A stretch of DNA of 64,000 nt from Buchnera aphidicola (Macrosiphoniella sanborni) (GTDB taxonomy: Bacteria > Pseudomonadota > Gammaproteobacteria > Enterobacterales > Enterobacteriaceae): the NCBI RefSeq assembly GCF_005080885.1, contig NZ_CP034864.1, positions 62,001-126,000 of the forward strand, in the 5' to 3' direction. Position 1 is the stretch's first letter; each line of letters starts with the position of its first letter. Below, in pieces: positions 41,291-52,982 of the stretch. Below the pieces are notes generated by a model. That model saw only the letters and a program-made list of their open reading frames with translations, was not told the origin of the DNA and searched no databases. The position numbers and the translations under genes are program-made.

Positions 41291-42604
41291 ATGAAAAATT
41301 TTAAAAAAATCATTTTCTGGAATCAATTAAATTCATATGAACAAGATAAAATACTATCTAGACCTCATTTAAAAAATAGCAGTGATTTCAGAAAAACTGT
41401 TAAAAAAATTATAAATAATGTCAAAAATTTAGGTGATCAAGCATTAAAAGATTATTCTTATTTATTTGATAAGTATGATTGTAAAAAACTACAAATTTCT
41501 AATAAACAAATTATTGCTTCGTCATCATATTTAAGTTCAGAATTAAAAAATTCTATTAATATTGCAAAAAATAATATTACATCTTTTCATAAAGCACAAC
41601 AATCATCTTCAATAGATATTGAAACACAAATTGGAGTACGTTGTCAGCAAATTCATGTACCTTTAAATAAAATTGGTATTTATATCCCAGGTGGAACAGC
41701 TCCTTTGTTCTCTACAGTATTAATGTTAGCAATACCAGCTAAAATTTCTGGTTGTAATAAAATTGTTCTTTGTTCTCCTCCTCCAATTAGTAATGAAATA
41801 CTTTATTCAGCTCATATTTGTGGTGTTGATACTATTTTTCAAGTTGGAGGAGCTCAAGCTATAGCAGCTCTTGCATTTGGTACTAAAACGATTCCTAAAG
41901 TAGATAAAATTTTTGGTCCAGGTAATAATTATGTAACAGAAGCTAAATTGCAAGTTAGTTCAATGTTTAATGGAACATCTATAGATATGTTAGCAGGACC
42001 TTCAGAATTATTAATTATTGCTGATAATACTGCTAATCCAAATTTTATTGCTGCTGATTTATTATCTCAAGCTGAGCATGGTATATCTTCTCAAGTGATT
42101 TTATTAACACCATTCTATGAATTAGCAAAAGAAGTATTAGATGCGATTAATAAACAATTAAAAAATCTGTCTAGAATATCAGAAATTTTAGTTGCTTTGC
42201 AAAATAGTGCAATTATTATTACTAAAAATCTATTAGAATGTGTGAAAATATCCAATATTTATTCTCCTGAACACTTAATTATTCAAACCAGAGCACCTAG
42301 AGAAACACTCTATCATATCTCTAATGCCAGTTCTATTTTTTTAGGTTCATGGTCTCCTGAATCTGTAGGTGATTATGCATCAGGAACAAATCATGTTCTA
42401 CCAACATATGGAAAGTCTGTTACTGATTCAGCTTTAGGTTTAGATGATTTTCAAAAACGTATACTAATTCAAGAATTAACACCTCAAGGATTCAAAAATT
42501 TATCTAATACTGTTGAAATTTTATCTTCTGCAGAAAGATTAGAGGCACATAAAAATGCTGTAAAAATTCGAGTAGAATATTTAGAGGGAAAATATGGAAA
42601 ATAA
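41291..42604 (+). CDS. hisD: Histidinol dehydrogenase
   Basis: Zinc enzyme performing the last two oxidations from histidinol to histidine. The 437 residues (E. coli 434) show the NAD region YIPGGTAPLFSTVLMLA, the GPGNNYVTEAK segment, the zinc-ligand motif LLSQAEHG and the catalytic Glu-His pair in YSPEHLIIQ. Its 3' end overlaps hisC by 11 bases. All signature residues I can find are present. Confidence 0.97.
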   Translation: MKNFKKIIFWNQLNSYEQDKILSRPHLKNSSDFRKTVKKIINNVKNLGDQALKDYSYLFDKYDCKKLQISNKQIIASSSYLSSELKNSINIAKNNITSFHKAQQSSSIDIETQIGVRCQQIHVPLNKIGIYIPGGTAPLFSTVLMLAIPAKISGCNKIVLCSPPPISNEILYSAHICGVDTIFQVGGAQAIAALAFGTKTIPKVDKIFGPGNNYVTEAKLQVSSMFNGTSIDMLAGPSELLIIADNTANPNFIAADLLSQAEHGISSQVILLTPFYELAKEVLDAINKQLKNLSRISEILVALQNSAIIITKNLLECVKISNIYSPEHLIIQTRAPRETLYHISNASSIFLGSWSPESVGDYASGTNHVLPTYGKSVTDSALGLDDFQKRILIQELTPQGFKNLSNTVEILSSAERLEAHKNAVKIRVEYLEGKYGK

Positions 42605-43700
42605 AATTTTAAAATTATTTAGAACTAATATACAAAATCTAAAACCGTATCAATCAGCTAGAAATATTGGGGGAATGCACGGAGAAGTATTATTAAATGC
42701 TAATGAATCACCTATATCTGTTCTTTTTAAATCAAAAAAAAAAATATTGAATCGTTATCCTGAAAATCAACCGAGTGATTTAATATCTGCATATGCTAAT
42801 TATGTTCAATTATCTAATGAAAAAATATTAGTTACGAGAGGTGCTGATGAAGGAATTGAATTATTAATAAAATCTTTTTGTGAACCTGAAAAAGATGCAG
42901 TGATTTATTGTCCTCCGACTTATGATATGTATAGAGTCAGTGCCAAAATAGCAGGTGTAAAAATAAAAGAGATTCCTACTATAAAAAATACTTGGCAATT
43001 AGATATATCAAGTATCAGAGAAAATTTAATTGGAGTAAAATTAATATATATTTGTAATCCTAATAATCCTACAGGTAATCTTATATTTAAGAAAGATCTT
43101 CTGAATTTATTGAAAATTACCTCTCATCGATGTTTAGTAGTAATTGATGAAGCTTATATTGAATTCTCTCCTACAGATACTATGGTAAATTATTTAAAAG
43201 AATATTCAAATTTAGTGATTTTACGTACACTATCTAAAGCTTTTGCATTGGCTGGCATAAGATGTGGTTTTATTCTCGGTAATAAAGATGTTATTAGCAT
43301 TTTGAAAAAAGTTATTAGTCCTTATCCGATACCTATACCTGTTACTGATATTGCTCTACAATCTTTAAGAGAAGATTATATTGAATTAATGAAGCATAGA
43401 GTATTACATTTAAATAATAATCGTATTTGGTTAATAAAAAAATTAAAATCTCTTAGATGTGTAGAAGAAATATTTACAAGCACAGCAAATTATGTGTTAG
43501 TAAAGTTTTTTATGTTTAACAAAATTTTTAAGACGTTATGGGAAAAAGGAATAATCTTAAGAAATCAACATGAAAAAATTAACTTACAAAGATGTATCAG
43601 AATTTCAATAGGAACACATTTAGAAAATGTACATTTAATTAAAGAATTAAAAAATTTTTCTGAAAAAGATATGCTTGAAGGTGATATAAGTGAAAAATAA
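42594..43700 (+). CDS. hisC: Histidinol-phosphate aminotransferase
   Basis: PLP enzyme converting imidazole-acetol phosphate to histidinol phosphate with glutamate. The 368 residues (E. coli 356) contain LLNANESPI near 32-40, the CNPNNPTGNL motif, the DEAYIEF aspartate and the PLP lysine in RTLSKAFALAGIR. The extra length is mostly at the C-terminus. It overlaps both hisD and hisB by 11 bases, so the translation of the three is coupled. Confidence 0.97.
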   Translation: MENKILKLFRTNIQNLKPYQSARNIGGMHGEVLLNANESPISVLFKSKKKILNRYPENQPSDLISAYANYVQLSNEKILVTRGADEGIELLIKSFCEPEKDAVIYCPPTYDMYRVSAKIAGVKIKEIPTIKNTWQLDISSIRENLIGVKLIYICNPNNPTGNLIFKKDLLNLLKITSHRCLVVIDEAYIEFSPTDTMVNYLKEYSNLVILRTLSKAFALAGIRCGFILGNKDVISILKKVISPYPIPIPVTDIALQSLREDYIELMKHRVLHLNNNRIWLIKKLKSLRCVEEIFTSTANYVLVKFFMFNKIFKTLWEKGIILRNQHEKINLQRCIRISIGTHLENVHLIKELKNFSEKDMLEGDISEK

Positions 43701-44751
43701 AATATTATTTATTGATCGAGATGGCACATTAATTGATGAACCAAGAGATACTCATCAAGTAGATTCAATAGATAAATTAAGATTTAAGAAAAATGTTATT
43801 TTATCTTTATCTCAATTTATAACATTAAAATACAAATTAATTATAATTACAAATCAAGATGGATTAGGAAGTAAAAGTTTTTTATTAGAAGATTTTAATA
43901 AACCTCATAGATTCATGTTAGATGTTTTTAGTTCACAAGGAATAAATTTTGATGATATATTAATTTGTCCTCATTTTTCTAATGATAATTGTTTATGTCG
44001 TAAACCTAAAACTGATATGCTAAAACCGTGGTTAAATAAAATAGATAGAAATAATAGTTATGTTATTGGTGATCGAGATACAGATATGGAATTAGCAAGA
44101 AATATTAATATATCAGGAATTCAATATCAAGAAGAATCTTATAATTGGATAAATATTACTAAACATATTATCAAATATAATAGATATGCAGAAATAATTA
44201 GAAATACAACAGAAACTCAATCGCATGTTCAATTATGGTTAGATTCAGATGATAAAAGTACAATTCATACCGGGATAAATTTTTTTGATCATATGTTAGA
44301 ACAATTATCAGTACACAGTGGAATTTGTATGAAAATTAATATAAAAGGAGATCTTGACGTTGATGATCACCATACAATAGAAGATACTGGTATTGTTTTA
44401 GGAGAAGCATTATTAAAAGCTTTAGGAAATAAAATAGGTTTATGCAGATTTGGTTTTTATTTACCTATGGATGAAAGTAAATCTAATTGTATTATAGATG
44501 TATCAAATCGTCCATATTTTATTTTTCAAGCGAATTTTAATTATAAAATGGTTGGAGATCTTAGCACTAATATGATTGAACATTTTTTTTATTCTCTATG
44601 TTGTTCTATGAAAATTACACTTCATTTATATGCAGAAGGAAAAAATGATCATCATTGTGCTGAAAGTCTATTTAAAGTTTTTGGACGTGCATTACGTCAA
44701 GCCATTAAACTAGAAGGAAATACATTGCCTACTTCAAAAGGAATTTTATAA
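43690..44751 (+). CDS. hisB: Bifunctional histidinol-phosphatase / imidazoleglycerol-phosphate dehydratase
   Basis: Two steps in one chain of 353 residues (E. coli 355). Residues 1 to about 165 are a HAD-type phosphatase with the nucleophile pair in [11 protein letters not shown] (Asp9, Asp11) and zinc-loop cysteines ([14 protein letters not shown]). The remainder is the dehydratase with metal histidines in [21 protein letters not shown] and DHHCAES. Translation starts at a GTG (43690) behind an AGGTGA site, inside the hisC end. It overlaps the hisH start by one base. Confidence 0.97.
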   Translation: MKNKILFIDRDGTLIDEPRDTHQVDSIDKLRFKKNVILSLSQFITLKYKLIIITNQDGLGSKSFLLEDFNKPHRFMLDVFSSQGINFDDILICPHFSNDNCLCRKPKTDMLKPWLNKIDRNNSYVIGDRDTDMELARNINISGIQYQEESYNWINITKHIIKYNRYAEIIRNTTETQSHVQLWLDSDDKSTIHTGINFFDHMLEQLSVHSGICMKINIKGDLDVDDHHTIEDTGIVLGEALLKALGNKIGLCRFGFYLPMDESKSNCIIDVSNRPYFIFQANFNYKMVGDLSTNMIEHFFYSLCCSMKITLHLYAEGKNDHHCAESLFKVFGRALRQAIKLEGNTLPTSKGIL

Positions 44752-45341
44752 TGGATATAGTAATAATAAATACAGGTTGTGCAAATTTAACTTCAATACA
44801 AGTTGCAATTCAACAATTAGGTTATAATCCTATCGTTACTTCTGATCCTTCTCTTATTATGCAATCTAAAAAAATTTTTTTACCTGGAGTAGGGACAGCT
44901 TTATCTGTTATGAATTTTTTATATAAAAAAAATATAATTGATCTTATTCCAAAACTTAAACAAAATATATTAGGTATATGTCTTGGAATGCAATTGTTTT
45001 GTAATTTTAGTGAAGAATCTAATGGGATTGATACTCTTGGTATTATTCAATCTTCTGTATTGCGTTTAAAAAGTAATAATTTACCATTACCCCATATTGG
45101 ATGGAATAGAATTTTTTTTAATAAAGAGCATACTTTATTTAAAAATATACCAAATTATTCAAGATTCTATTTTGTTCATAGTTATGCAATCCCAGTGAAT
45201 AAATATACATTATCTACAACTAATTATGGTATTAATTTTAGTTCAGTCATTCAAAAAGATAATTTTTTTGGTGTTCAATTTCATCCAGAAAAATCTGGAA
45301 AGATAGGGTCTCAATTTTTAAAAAATTTTTTGGAGATGTAA
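44751..45341 (+). CDS. hisH: Imidazole glycerol phosphate synthase, glutaminase subunit HisH
   Basis: Class I glutamine amidotransferase that feeds ammonia through HisF. The 196 residues equal E. coli HisH. The catalytic triad is complete: Cys77 in GICLGMQLF and His178/Glu180 in FHPEKSG. The gene is coupled to hisB by a TAATG junction and followed by hisA after 4 bases, where GGAGATG at the hisH end forms the hisA ribosome binding site. Confidence 0.97.
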   Translation: MDIVIINTGCANLTSIQVAIQQLGYNPIVTSDPSLIMQSKKIFLPGVGTALSVMNFLYKKNIIDLIPKLKQNILGICLGMQLFCNFSEESNGIDTLGIIQSSVLRLKSNNLPLPHIGWNRIFFNKEHTLFKNIPNYSRFYFVHSYAIPVNKYTLSTTNYGINFSSVIQKDNFFGVQFHPEKSGKIGSQFLKNFLEM

Positions 45342-45345
45342 TATA

Positions 45346-46086
45346 ATGATTATTCCAGCATTTGATATTATTAATGGTCAAATAGTGCGATTATATCAAG
45401 GAAATTATCTTAATCAAAAAAAATATGATATTGATTTAATAAATGTTCTAAAAGAATATTATTTTAAAGGAGTTCAAATTGTACATTTAGTAGATTTAGA
45501 TGGTGCTAAAAATATTAAAAATAGACAAATAGAATTATTGAGTAAAATTTTACATTCTAATAATATTCCTATTCAAATAGGCGGAGGAATTAGAACTAAA
45601 AAAGATATAAATGAACTGTTTGATGCAGGAGCTAAAAGAATAGTAATTGGTTCTTCTATTATAAATAATAAAAATCAAATAAAAGAATGGTTAGAAATAT
45701 ATGGTTCAGATGCGATTGTTTTAGCATTAGACATATGTATAGATAGCAAAAATAATAAAAAGATATATATCAATGGCTGGAAAAAAAAGACTGATGTTAT
45801 TTTAGAAGAAATTATTGAATATTTTTTACCGAGTGGTTTAAAGCACGTATTATGTACAGATATTTCTAAAGATGGAACATTATTGGGTCCAAATATTCAA
45901 TTATATAAAGATATTGTAAATTCTTTTAAAACAATCGAATTTCAAGCATCTGGAGGAGTAGGAACATTAAAAGATATTATTTCTCTAAAAAAAATTGGCA
46001 TTAAGAGTGTGATTATTGGTCGAAGTTTATTAGAAAAGAAATTTACAATAGAAGAGGCTTTAAAATGTTGGCAAAACGAATCATAG
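45346..46086 (+). CDS. hisA: Phosphoribosylformimino-AICAR-phosphate isomerase HisA
   Basis: Barrel enzyme performing the Amadori rearrangement in histidine synthesis. The 246 residues (E. coli 245) have the two half-barrel phosphate sites: QIGGGIRT near 83-90 and ASGGVGT near 203-209. The catalytic Asp7 in [14 protein letters not shown] and the second aspartate in CTDISKDGT are present. Its end overlaps hisF by 22 bases, the largest overlap in the operon. Confidence 0.97.
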   Translation: MIIPAFDIINGQIVRLYQGNYLNQKKYDIDLINVLKEYYFKGVQIVHLVDLDGAKNIKNRQIELLSKILHSNNIPIQIGGGIRTKKDINELFDAGAKRIVIGSSIINNKNQIKEWLEIYGSDAIVLALDICIDSKNNKKIYINGWKKKTDVILEEIIEYFLPSGLKHVLCTDISKDGTLLGPNIQLYKDIVNSFKTIEFQASGGVGTLKDIISLKKIGIKSVIIGRSLLEKKFTIEEALKCWQNES

Positions 46087-46841
46087 CGTGTCTTGATGTC
46101 AGCAATGGTGTAGTGGTAAAAGGAATTCAATTTAAAAATCATAAAATTATAGGTGATATTATACCGTTAGCTAAACGTTATGCGGAAGAAGGTATAGATG
46201 AACTTGTGTTTTACGATATAACTGCATCTACTAAAAATCAATTAGTTGATCGTAATTGGATAAAAAAAGTTGCTCAAGTAATCAATATTCCATTTTGTGT
46301 TGCTGGTGGTATCAAAAGTATAAAAGATGCTCAAGATATTTTATCTAGTGGAGCAGATAAAATATCTCTAAATTCTTCTGCGTTAATAAATCCTAATTTA
46401 ATAACAAAAATTTCAAATCAATTTGGAGTACAGTGTACAGTTGTGGGAATTGATTCTTGGTTTGATAAAAAGAAAAATTGTTATATGGTACAACAATATA
46501 CAGGAGATATTAATAAAACTTATCAAACTAGTTGGAAAACTATTGATTGGGTAAAAAAAATACAAGAACAAGGTGCGGGAGAAATAGTTTTGAATATGAT
46601 GAATCAAGATGGATTAAAAAAAGGTTATGATTTGATACATTTAAAACAAATTAGAAAAATATGTAAAGTTCCCTTAATTGCATCAGGAGGAGCAGGAAAT
46701 ATAGAACATTTTTATGATGCTTTATATTATGCTAATGTAGATGGGGTTTTAGCAGCTTCTGTATTTCATGAAAATGTAATAGATATTAAAAATTTAAAAG
46801 ATTTTTTAATTAAAAAAGATATAGAGATTAGAGAATGTTAA
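46065..46841 (+). CDS. hisF: Imidazole glycerol phosphate synthase, cyclase subunit HisF
   Basis: Barrel enzyme that uses HisH-derived ammonia to form imidazole glycerol phosphate and AICAR, linking histidine to purine synthesis. The 258 residues equal E. coli HisF. Catalytic Asp11 in [10 protein letters not shown] and the second aspartate in VVGIDSW are in place; phosphate sites are CVAGGIKS and ASGGAGN. It starts within the hisA coding end behind a GAGG site. Confidence 0.97.
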   Translation: MLAKRIIACLDVSNGVVVKGIQFKNHKIIGDIIPLAKRYAEEGIDELVFYDITASTKNQLVDRNWIKKVAQVINIPFCVAGGIKSIKDAQDILSSGADKISLNSSALINPNLITKISNQFGVQCTVVGIDSWFDKKKNCYMVQQYTGDINKTYQTSWKTIDWVKKIQEQGAGEIVLNMMNQDGLKKGYDLIHLKQIRKICKVPLIASGGAGNIEHFYDALYYANVDGVLAASVFHENVIDIKNLKDFLIKKDIEIREC

Positions 46842-47452
46842 AAACACATGATTTACCAAATCTTGATTGGATAAAAACTAATGGAATGATGCCTGTAATT
46901 ATACAAAATTATTCTTCAGACGAAGTTTTAATGCATGGCTATATGAATAAAGAAGCTTTATTAAAAACTCAAAAAGAAGGATTAGTTACATTTTATTCGC
47001 GTACTAAAAATGCTTTATGGACTAAAGGTGAAACTTCTGGGAATTATCTCAAAGTAATTGAAATGAGTACAGATTGTGATTATGATTCATTGTTAATTTT
47101 AGTAAAACCTATCGGAAAAACATGTCATTTAGGTAATAATAGTTGTTTTTCTTTAGATAAATGTAATATAGATTTTTTATTTCAGCTAGAAAATGTAATA
47201 GAACATAAAAAAAATAATTATACTTGTGATTCATATACCGCTAATCTATATAAATCTGGTACATATCGTATAGCCCAAAAAGTAGGTGAAGAAGCTGTAG
47301 AAACTATATTATCTGCTGTAAAAAAAGATAGAAATGAATTCATTAATGAATCTTCAGATTTAATTTATCACTTAATTGTATTATTGCATGATCAAGATTT
47401 AGATTTAAAAACGATTATAAAAAATTTAAAAAAAAGAAGTAGGAATAATTAA
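46835..47452 (+). CDS. hisI: Bifunctional phosphoribosyl-AMP cyclohydrolase / phosphoribosyl-ATP pyrophosphatase HisIE
   Basis: Second and third histidine steps in one 205-residue chain (E. coli 203). The N-terminal HisI domain carries [29 protein letters not shown] and the metal ligands CDYD; the C-terminal HisE domain from about residue 115 carries [19 protein letters not shown] and the [15 protein letters not shown] helix. It overlaps hisF by 7 bases and ends the operon. There is no strong terminator immediately after; the next gene, gnd, lies 152 bases on. Confidence 0.97.
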   Translation: MLKTHDLPNLDWIKTNGMMPVIIQNYSSDEVLMHGYMNKEALLKTQKEGLVTFYSRTKNALWTKGETSGNYLKVIEMSTDCDYDSLLILVKPIGKTCHLGNNSCFSLDKCNIDFLFQLENVIEHKKNNYTCDSYTANLYKSGTYRIAQKVGEEAVETILSAVKKDRNEFINESSDLIYHLIVLLHDQDLDLKTIIKNLKKRSRNN

Positions 47453-47604
47453 CTTATTAACAAGAGAACAATAAGTTCAAAAGAATAATTATAAAAATAA
47501 ATTTAAAATATTCTCGTTTCTAATAAAAAAATTTTTTTTATATATAAAAAATATTTATTTTAAGCCATAATTATTTTTAATTTTTATTTTATCTGGGGAA
47601 AATC

Positions 47605-49023
47605 ATGTCAAAAAAACAAATTGGTGTTATAGGTATGGCAGTAATGGGAAGAAATTTGGCTTTAAATATTGAAAATAAAAATTATACTGTATCTATATTT
47701 AATAGAACAAGAACAGTAACAGAAGAGGTAGTAAAAAAAAATAAAACAAAAAATCTTTTTCCCTACTATTCTATTAAAGATTTTGTAAATTCACTTCTTA
47801 AACCTAGGTGTATTTTACTGATGGTACAATCTGGACCAGCAACTGATGAAACGATTAAACTAGTTATGCCTTATCTAGAAAAAGAAGATGTATTAATTGA
47901 TGCAGGAAATACCTTTTATAAAGACACTATAAGAAGAAATGATGCATTATCTAAATATGGTATTAATTTTATTGGTATGGGAGTATCTGGAGGAGAATTA
48001 GGAGCATTAAACGGTCCATCTATTATGCCTGGAGGTCAAAAAAAAGCTTATGATATTGTTTTCCCTATGTTAAAAAAGATATCAGCAACATTTGAGGGTG
48101 AACCTTGTGTAAGCTATATAGGTCCAAATGGATCAGGTCACTATGTAAAAATGGTACATAATGGTATTGAATATGGCGATATGCAATTAATTGCAGAATC
48201 ATATGCTTTATTAAAAAATTTGCTGAATATGAATAATAAAGAATTATCAAAAATATTTGATGAATGGAATAAAAGTGAATTAAATAGTTATTTAATTGAA
48301 ATAACAAAAGACATTTTTCTTAAAAAAGATGAAAATAATAAATATTTAATTGATTTAATTTTAGATAAAGCAGAAGATAAAGGAACAGGCAAATGGATTA
48401 GTAAAAATGCTCTAGAATTACGAGAACCTCTCTCATTAATTACTGAATCTGTTTTTTCACGTTATTTATCTTCTTTAAAAGAGCAACGTATTCTTGCGTC
48501 TAAAATACTTAAAGGACCAAGTATTAAAGATATTATTCAAGATAAAAATAGTTTTATTGAAGAAATTAGACGAGCTTTGTATTTAGGAAAAATAATTTCT
48601 TATGCTCAAGGTTTTTCTCAATTACAACAAGCTTCAAATAAATATGATTGGAATTTAAAATGTGCAGAGATAGCTAAAATTTTTAGATCTGGATGCATTA
48701 TTCGAGCAAAATTTTTAAAAAAAATAACTGAGGAATATTCTCATAATCAAAATATTATAAACTTATTATTAACACCTTATTTTTCAAAAATAGCTAATAA
48801 GTATGAAAGTTCATTACGTCACGTAGTGATCTATGCAACAAAATATGGTATTTCTATTCCAACTTTTTCTGCTGCAATATCTTATTATGATAGTTATAGA
48901 ACCTTAGAATCACCTGCTAATTTAATTCAAGCTCAAAGAGACTACTTTGGATCACATACTTATCAAAGAATTGATAAACCAGGTTATTTCCATACAAATT
49001 GGGCAACATCACAAGAAAATTAG
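47605..49023 (+). CDS. gnd: 6-phosphogluconate dehydrogenase, decarboxylating
   Basis: Oxidises 6-phosphogluconate to ribulose 5-phosphate, producing NADPH. The 472 residues (E. coli 468) have the NADP-binding [15 protein letters not shown] at 7-21, the substrate motif [20 protein letters not shown], and the catalytic lysine region [15 protein letters not shown] near 180-195. It supplies pentose phosphate for PRPP and so for the histidine genes just upstream; E. coli also has gnd near his. A good GGGG site precedes the ATG. Confidence 0.97.
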   Translation: MSKKQIGVIGMAVMGRNLALNIENKNYTVSIFNRTRTVTEEVVKKNKTKNLFPYYSIKDFVNSLLKPRCILLMVQSGPATDETIKLVMPYLEKEDVLIDAGNTFYKDTIRRNDALSKYGINFIGMGVSGGELGALNGPSIMPGGQKKAYDIVFPMLKKISATFEGEPCVSYIGPNGSGHYVKMVHNGIEYGDMQLIAESYALLKNLLNMNNKELSKIFDEWNKSELNSYLIEITKDIFLKKDENNKYLIDLILDKAEDKGTGKWISKNALELREPLSLITESVFSRYLSSLKEQRILASKILKGPSIKDIIQDKNSFIEEIRRALYLGKIISYAQGFSQLQQASNKYDWNLKCAEIAKIFRSGCIIRAKFLKKITEEYSHNQNIINLLLTPYFSKIANKYESSLRHVVIYATKYGISIPTFSAAISYYDSYRTLESPANLIQAQRDYFGSHTYQRIDKPGYFHTNWATSQEN

Positions 49024-49112
49024 AATAGTTATACTTTTTATATATTATACTGCTACTATGATTATAAAAATATTGTTGATTTTATAATGAAAAATTTATT
49101 ATTAAAAATAAA

Positions 49113-49159
49113 AACAGCAGAAGATATTAAAAGATTATCTCTGCTGTTAGAATTTTTTT
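49113..49159 (+). terminator. Terminator after gnd
   Basis: AACAGCAGA(A)GATA pairs with TATCTCTGCTGTT, leaving one bulged A and a loop of about 9 bases; a T-rich run (AATTTTTTT) follows. It lies 89 bases past the gnd stop. Confidence 0.75.
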
Positions 49160-49218
49160 ATTTCTTATTTTATAATATTTTCATATAAAAATATATTATT
49201 TAGAAAAAAAGGTTAAAG

Positions 49219-49800
49219 ATGCGTTTATGTGACAAAGATATTGAGGAATGGTTAAAAAGAAAAGAATTAATTATTGAACCATATCCAACAAAAGAACTTA
49301 TTAATGGTATTACTGTTGATATTCATTTGGGAAATACATTTCGTTTTTTTCATGAACATAAAAGATCTTTTTTTGATTTAAGCGATTCAAAAAAAAATAA
49401 AGAATCTGCATTAATGGAAATAATGAGTAATGAAATGATTTTTTCTAGAGAAAATCCTTTTTTTTTGCAACCAGGATCTTTAGTATTATGTTCGACTTTT
49501 GAAAATATTATTATTCCAAATAATTTAGTAGGTTGGTTAGATGGTCGGTCTTCTTTAGCTCGTCTTGGATTAATGATTCATGCTACTGCTCATCGTATTG
49601 ATCCGGGATGGAAAGGAAATATTGTTTTAGAAATTTTTAATGCAGGAAAATTAACTTTAGTTTTACGACCACAAATCAAAATTGCAGCATTAAGTTTTGA
49701 AGTTTTATCTCAATCAGTTTTGCGTCCTTATAATTTAAGACAAGAAGCGAAATATAAAAATCAAAATGGTGTAATACCAAGTCGGATTCATAAAGAATAA
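49219..49800 (+). CDS. dcd: dCTP deaminase
   Basis: Converts dCTP to dUTP, the main source of dUMP for thymidylate in enterobacteria. The 193 residues equal E. coli Dcd. The active-site segment DGRSSLARLGLMIHATAH at about 110-127 and the catalytic glutamate in NIVLEIFNAGK near 138 are conserved, as is the C-terminal tail that closes over the nucleotide. It is followed by metG after 111 bases, the same order as a stretch of the E. coli map. Confidence 0.97.
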   Translation: MRLCDKDIEEWLKRKELIIEPYPTKELINGITVDIHLGNTFRFFHEHKRSFFDLSDSKKNKESALMEIMSNEMIFSRENPFFLQPGSLVLCSTFENIIIPNNLVGWLDGRSSLARLGLMIHATAHRIDPGWKGNIVLEIFNAGKLTLVLRPQIKIAALSFEVLSQSVLRPYNLRQEAKYKNQNGVIPSRIHKE

Positions 49801-49911
49801 TTTTTTAAAATCTTTTTATTATTCTAATATGAAACTATTTATTAAGTATTAAGAATAAGAATAGTTGATTGTTAGTTCAATGTTATACTTTTTATTTAAA
49901 AAAATAATATT

Positions 49912-51555
49912 ATGTCAAATATATTAAGAAAAATTTTAGTTACTTGTGCATTACCGTATGCTAATGGTTCTATTCACATTGGTCACATGTTAGAACATAT
50001 TCAAGCAGATATTTGGGTGCGTTATCAGAGAATGCATGGACATGAAGTCTGGTTTATTTCAGCTGATGATGCACATGGTACTGCTATCATGTTAAAAGCT
50101 CAAAATTTAGGAATATCTACAAATGAATTAATTAAAAATATAAGACGAGAACATAAAATAGATTTTTTAAAATTTAATATTTCACATGATAATTATTATT
50201 CTACACATAGTTTAGAAAATTTATGTTTATTAAGAAAAATATTTAAAATTTTAAATAGTAAAGGTTTAATTGAAGAAAAAAATATTTCTCAATTTTATGA
50301 TAACGTAAAAAAAATTTTTTTGCCAGATAGGTTTATAAAAGGTACTTGTCCTATATGCGATGCAAAAAATCAATATGGAGATAATTGTGAAATATGCAGT
50401 GCTACATATGAACCTATAGATTTAATTAATCCTATATCTGCAATTTCGGGAGTAAAACCAATTTTAAAAAATACAAAACATTTATATTTTAATCTCCCGT
50501 TTTTTAGTAATATGCTGAAAAATTGGATTAATTCTGGAGTTTTAGATCGTGTAGTAATTAAAAAAACAGAAGAATGGTTTAAAAAAGGTTTAAAATCGTG
50601 GTGTATTTCACGTGATGCGCCTTATTTTGGATTTAAAATACCTAAATATAAAAATAAATATTTTTATGTTTGGTTAGATGCTCCTATTGGTTATATGAGT
50701 TCTTTCAAAAATTTGTGTTTTAAAAATAAGAATGTGAATTTCAATGATTTTTGGAATAAAAAATCTAATTATGAATTATATCATTTTATTGGAAAAGATA
50801 TTATTTATTTTCATACTTTATTTTGGCCAGCAATATTAGATGCTTCTTCTTTTAGGAAACCGAATAAAATTTTTGTTCATGGTTATCTTACTATGAATGG
50901 TTTAAAATTATCAAAATCACGCGGTGCTTTAATTAAAGCTAGTGATTGGATTCAGTGTTTTGATTCGGATAGTTTACGTTATTATTATGCAAGTAAATTA
51001 TCTAATAAAATTGATGATATTGAAATAAATTTAGAAGACTTTGTTCATAAAATTAATAGTGATATTGTTAATAAATTAGTAAATTTAGCATCAAGAAATT
51101 CTAGTTTTATTGACAAGTATTTTAGTGGATATTTATCTAATGAATTAGATGATACACAAATATACGACTATTTTATTAGTTCTAGTGGCATCATTAAGCA
51201 ATTTTTTGAAAATCGTCAATTTAATTTAGTAGTAAGAGAATGCATGAGATTATTAGATATAGCAAATCAATATATTAATGAAAAAAAACCATGGATAATT
51301 AAAATAAATAAAATTAATCTTATTAAATTACAAAAAATTTGTACAATAGGTATTAATTTTTTTAGAATTGTCATGATTTTTTTAAAGCCTATTATACCTG
51401 ATTTAGCATCTAAAACTGAATCTTTTTTGCTTATAGAATTAAATTGGAAAACTATTCAAAAGCCACTTTTATCACATAAAATAAATAAGTTTTCATCATT
51501 ATATGAAAGAATTAGTTCTGAAAAAATTAGAAAATTAATTAAATTATGTGAATAA
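49912..51555 (+). CDS. metG: Methionyl-tRNA synthetase, C-terminal dimerisation domain absent
   Basis: Class I synthetase charging both initiator and elongator tRNA-Met. HIGH is at 22-25, the zinc knuckle CPIC...CEIC near 145-161 is of the E. coli type, and KMSKS reads KLSKS near 333. The 547 residues stop just after the anticodon-binding helices; E. coli MetG has 677 with a C-terminal tRNA-binding and dimerisation domain, which is missing here. In E. coli a monomeric fragment of about this size is known to be active, so function is expected. Confidence 0.96.
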   Translation: MSNILRKILVTCALPYANGSIHIGHMLEHIQADIWVRYQRMHGHEVWFISADDAHGTAIMLKAQNLGISTNELIKNIRREHKIDFLKFNISHDNYYSTHSLENLCLLRKIFKILNSKGLIEEKNISQFYDNVKKIFLPDRFIKGTCPICDAKNQYGDNCEICSATYEPIDLINPISAISGVKPILKNTKHLYFNLPFFSNMLKNWINSGVLDRVVIKKTEEWFKKGLKSWCISRDAPYFGFKIPKYKNKYFYVWLDAPIGYMSSFKNLCFKNKNVNFNDFWNKKSNYELYHFIGKDIIYFHTLFWPAILDASSFRKPNKIFVHGYLTMNGLKLSKSRGALIKASDWIQCFDSDSLRYYYASKLSNKIDDIEINLEDFVHKINSDIVNKLVNLASRNSSFIDKYFSGYLSNELDDTQIYDYFISSSGIIKQFFENRQFNLVVRECMRLLDIANQYINEKKPWIIKINKINLIKLQKICTIGINFFRIVMIFLKPIIPDLASKTESFLLIELNWKTIQKPLLSHKINKFSSLYERISSEKIRKLIKLCE

Positions 51556-51627
51556 AAATATTAGAGATAATATTGTTATATAATAATTTTTTTTTGAAAT
51601 ATATATGAATATTTTTAATTAATATTT

Positions 51628-52952
51628 TTAATAAAAAGAAAACTTATAATCTTGTGGGATTTCTAAATTATTAAACCATGAAACAATCCAATTATTTCGA
51701 TTAGTATTTTTTACTTTAACAATAAATACTCCTAAAGCAGCAATAAAAGTATGATTATAAAATAAAAGCGGAATTTGATTTCTCAACCAAGGTGGAATAT
51801 TTTTTTCTTGCCAAATTTTTTTTATTTTTCTGGTGTGATTTCTTCCTAAAATTGAAATTCTTCCTTCATGTTGAAAACGAATATTAATTAATTCATTTGT
51901 ATGAGGCGCAGGAAGTATTATACCATTTTTGTTTTGTATTAAATATCCTAAATTATTAGGCAATTTTAATTTTTTGTTTTTATTATGCCAAAATAGTAAC
52001 ATATTTTGAATATTTGGTTTAATTTTTATAAAATATAGCACTTTTTTATAACGTTTTATTGCATGATTTTTTATAATTATCTTAGGATTGGCATCATTTC
52101 GACAAAAAATCATTTGGTAATAAATATTTTGAATATTTTTATATGAAGGTATTTTGATTTTTTTTAATGTAAGCCAATATCTTATTAATGCTGTACACAT
52201 GTCTTTTTTCATGTGTTGAAAGTTTGAAATATCTAACGATTCATCATATTTTATAAAATTAACAATTTTTTTATGAAGAAAATAATTTAGTAATTTAGTT
52301 TCTTTTTGACATATCATTGTAGTACGAAAACAGTTTTTTACAAAAAAAGGCCATCTTTTTTCTAATATTGGAAGCATTTTATTTCTTATAAAATTACGAT
52401 CATAATCAATTTGATGATTGCTAAAATCTTCAATCCATTTTAATTTTTTACTTTTAGCCCATAATTCTAATTTTTTTTTTGTGATATTTAAAAAAGGACG
52501 AATAATATTTTTATTTCCAAATTGAGTATCAAAAGACATACTAGAAAGTCCTGTAGGACCGCTTCCTCTTTTTAAAAATAATATAAATGTTTCACATTGA
52601 TCATTGATATGATGACCAGTAAGTAAAATTTCGTTATCATATAAATTTTTATAAATAATATTATATCTTTGTATTCGTAACTGTTCTTCAATATTATTGT
52701 TAATATTACAATTAAGATTAATATTTTCAATAATTAATGGGATTTGATTTTGAATACAAATAGTTTTGCAATGTTCTGTCCATTCTTTTGAACGCAAATT
52801 AATATTATGATTTATATGAATAGCACGTATTTGAATATGATTTTTTTTTTTATTTTTAGCAATTGATAAAGTAGAACTGTAGAATCTAATCCACCACTAT
52901 AGGCTATTAAAAATGATTTTTTTTTGTATTTTTTAATAAAATTTTCAATCAA
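51628..52952 (-). CDS. tilS: TilS tRNA(Ile)-lysidine synthase, frameshifted in an A11 tract, no ATG start
   Basis: TilS puts lysidine at C34 of tRNA-Ile(CAU) so that it reads AUA codons; it is essential in E. coli. The N-terminal P-loop (AYSGGLDSTVLL) is in one frame; the remainder (QIRAIHINHN, then 389 residues from 52797 to the stop at 51628) is in another. The frames meet at 11 A (minus strand, 52851-52841); 12 A would restore one chain continuous with E. coli TilS. No ATG exists between the upstream tRNA and the P-loop; the best candidate is a TTG at 52952 about 12 bases after AGGA, and an ATT or ATA start is possible. Both halves look functional, so rescue by slippage is more likely than loss. 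Confidence 0.82.
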
Positions 52953-52982
52953 ATTATAAATTTTTCCTATTAAATAATTTAA

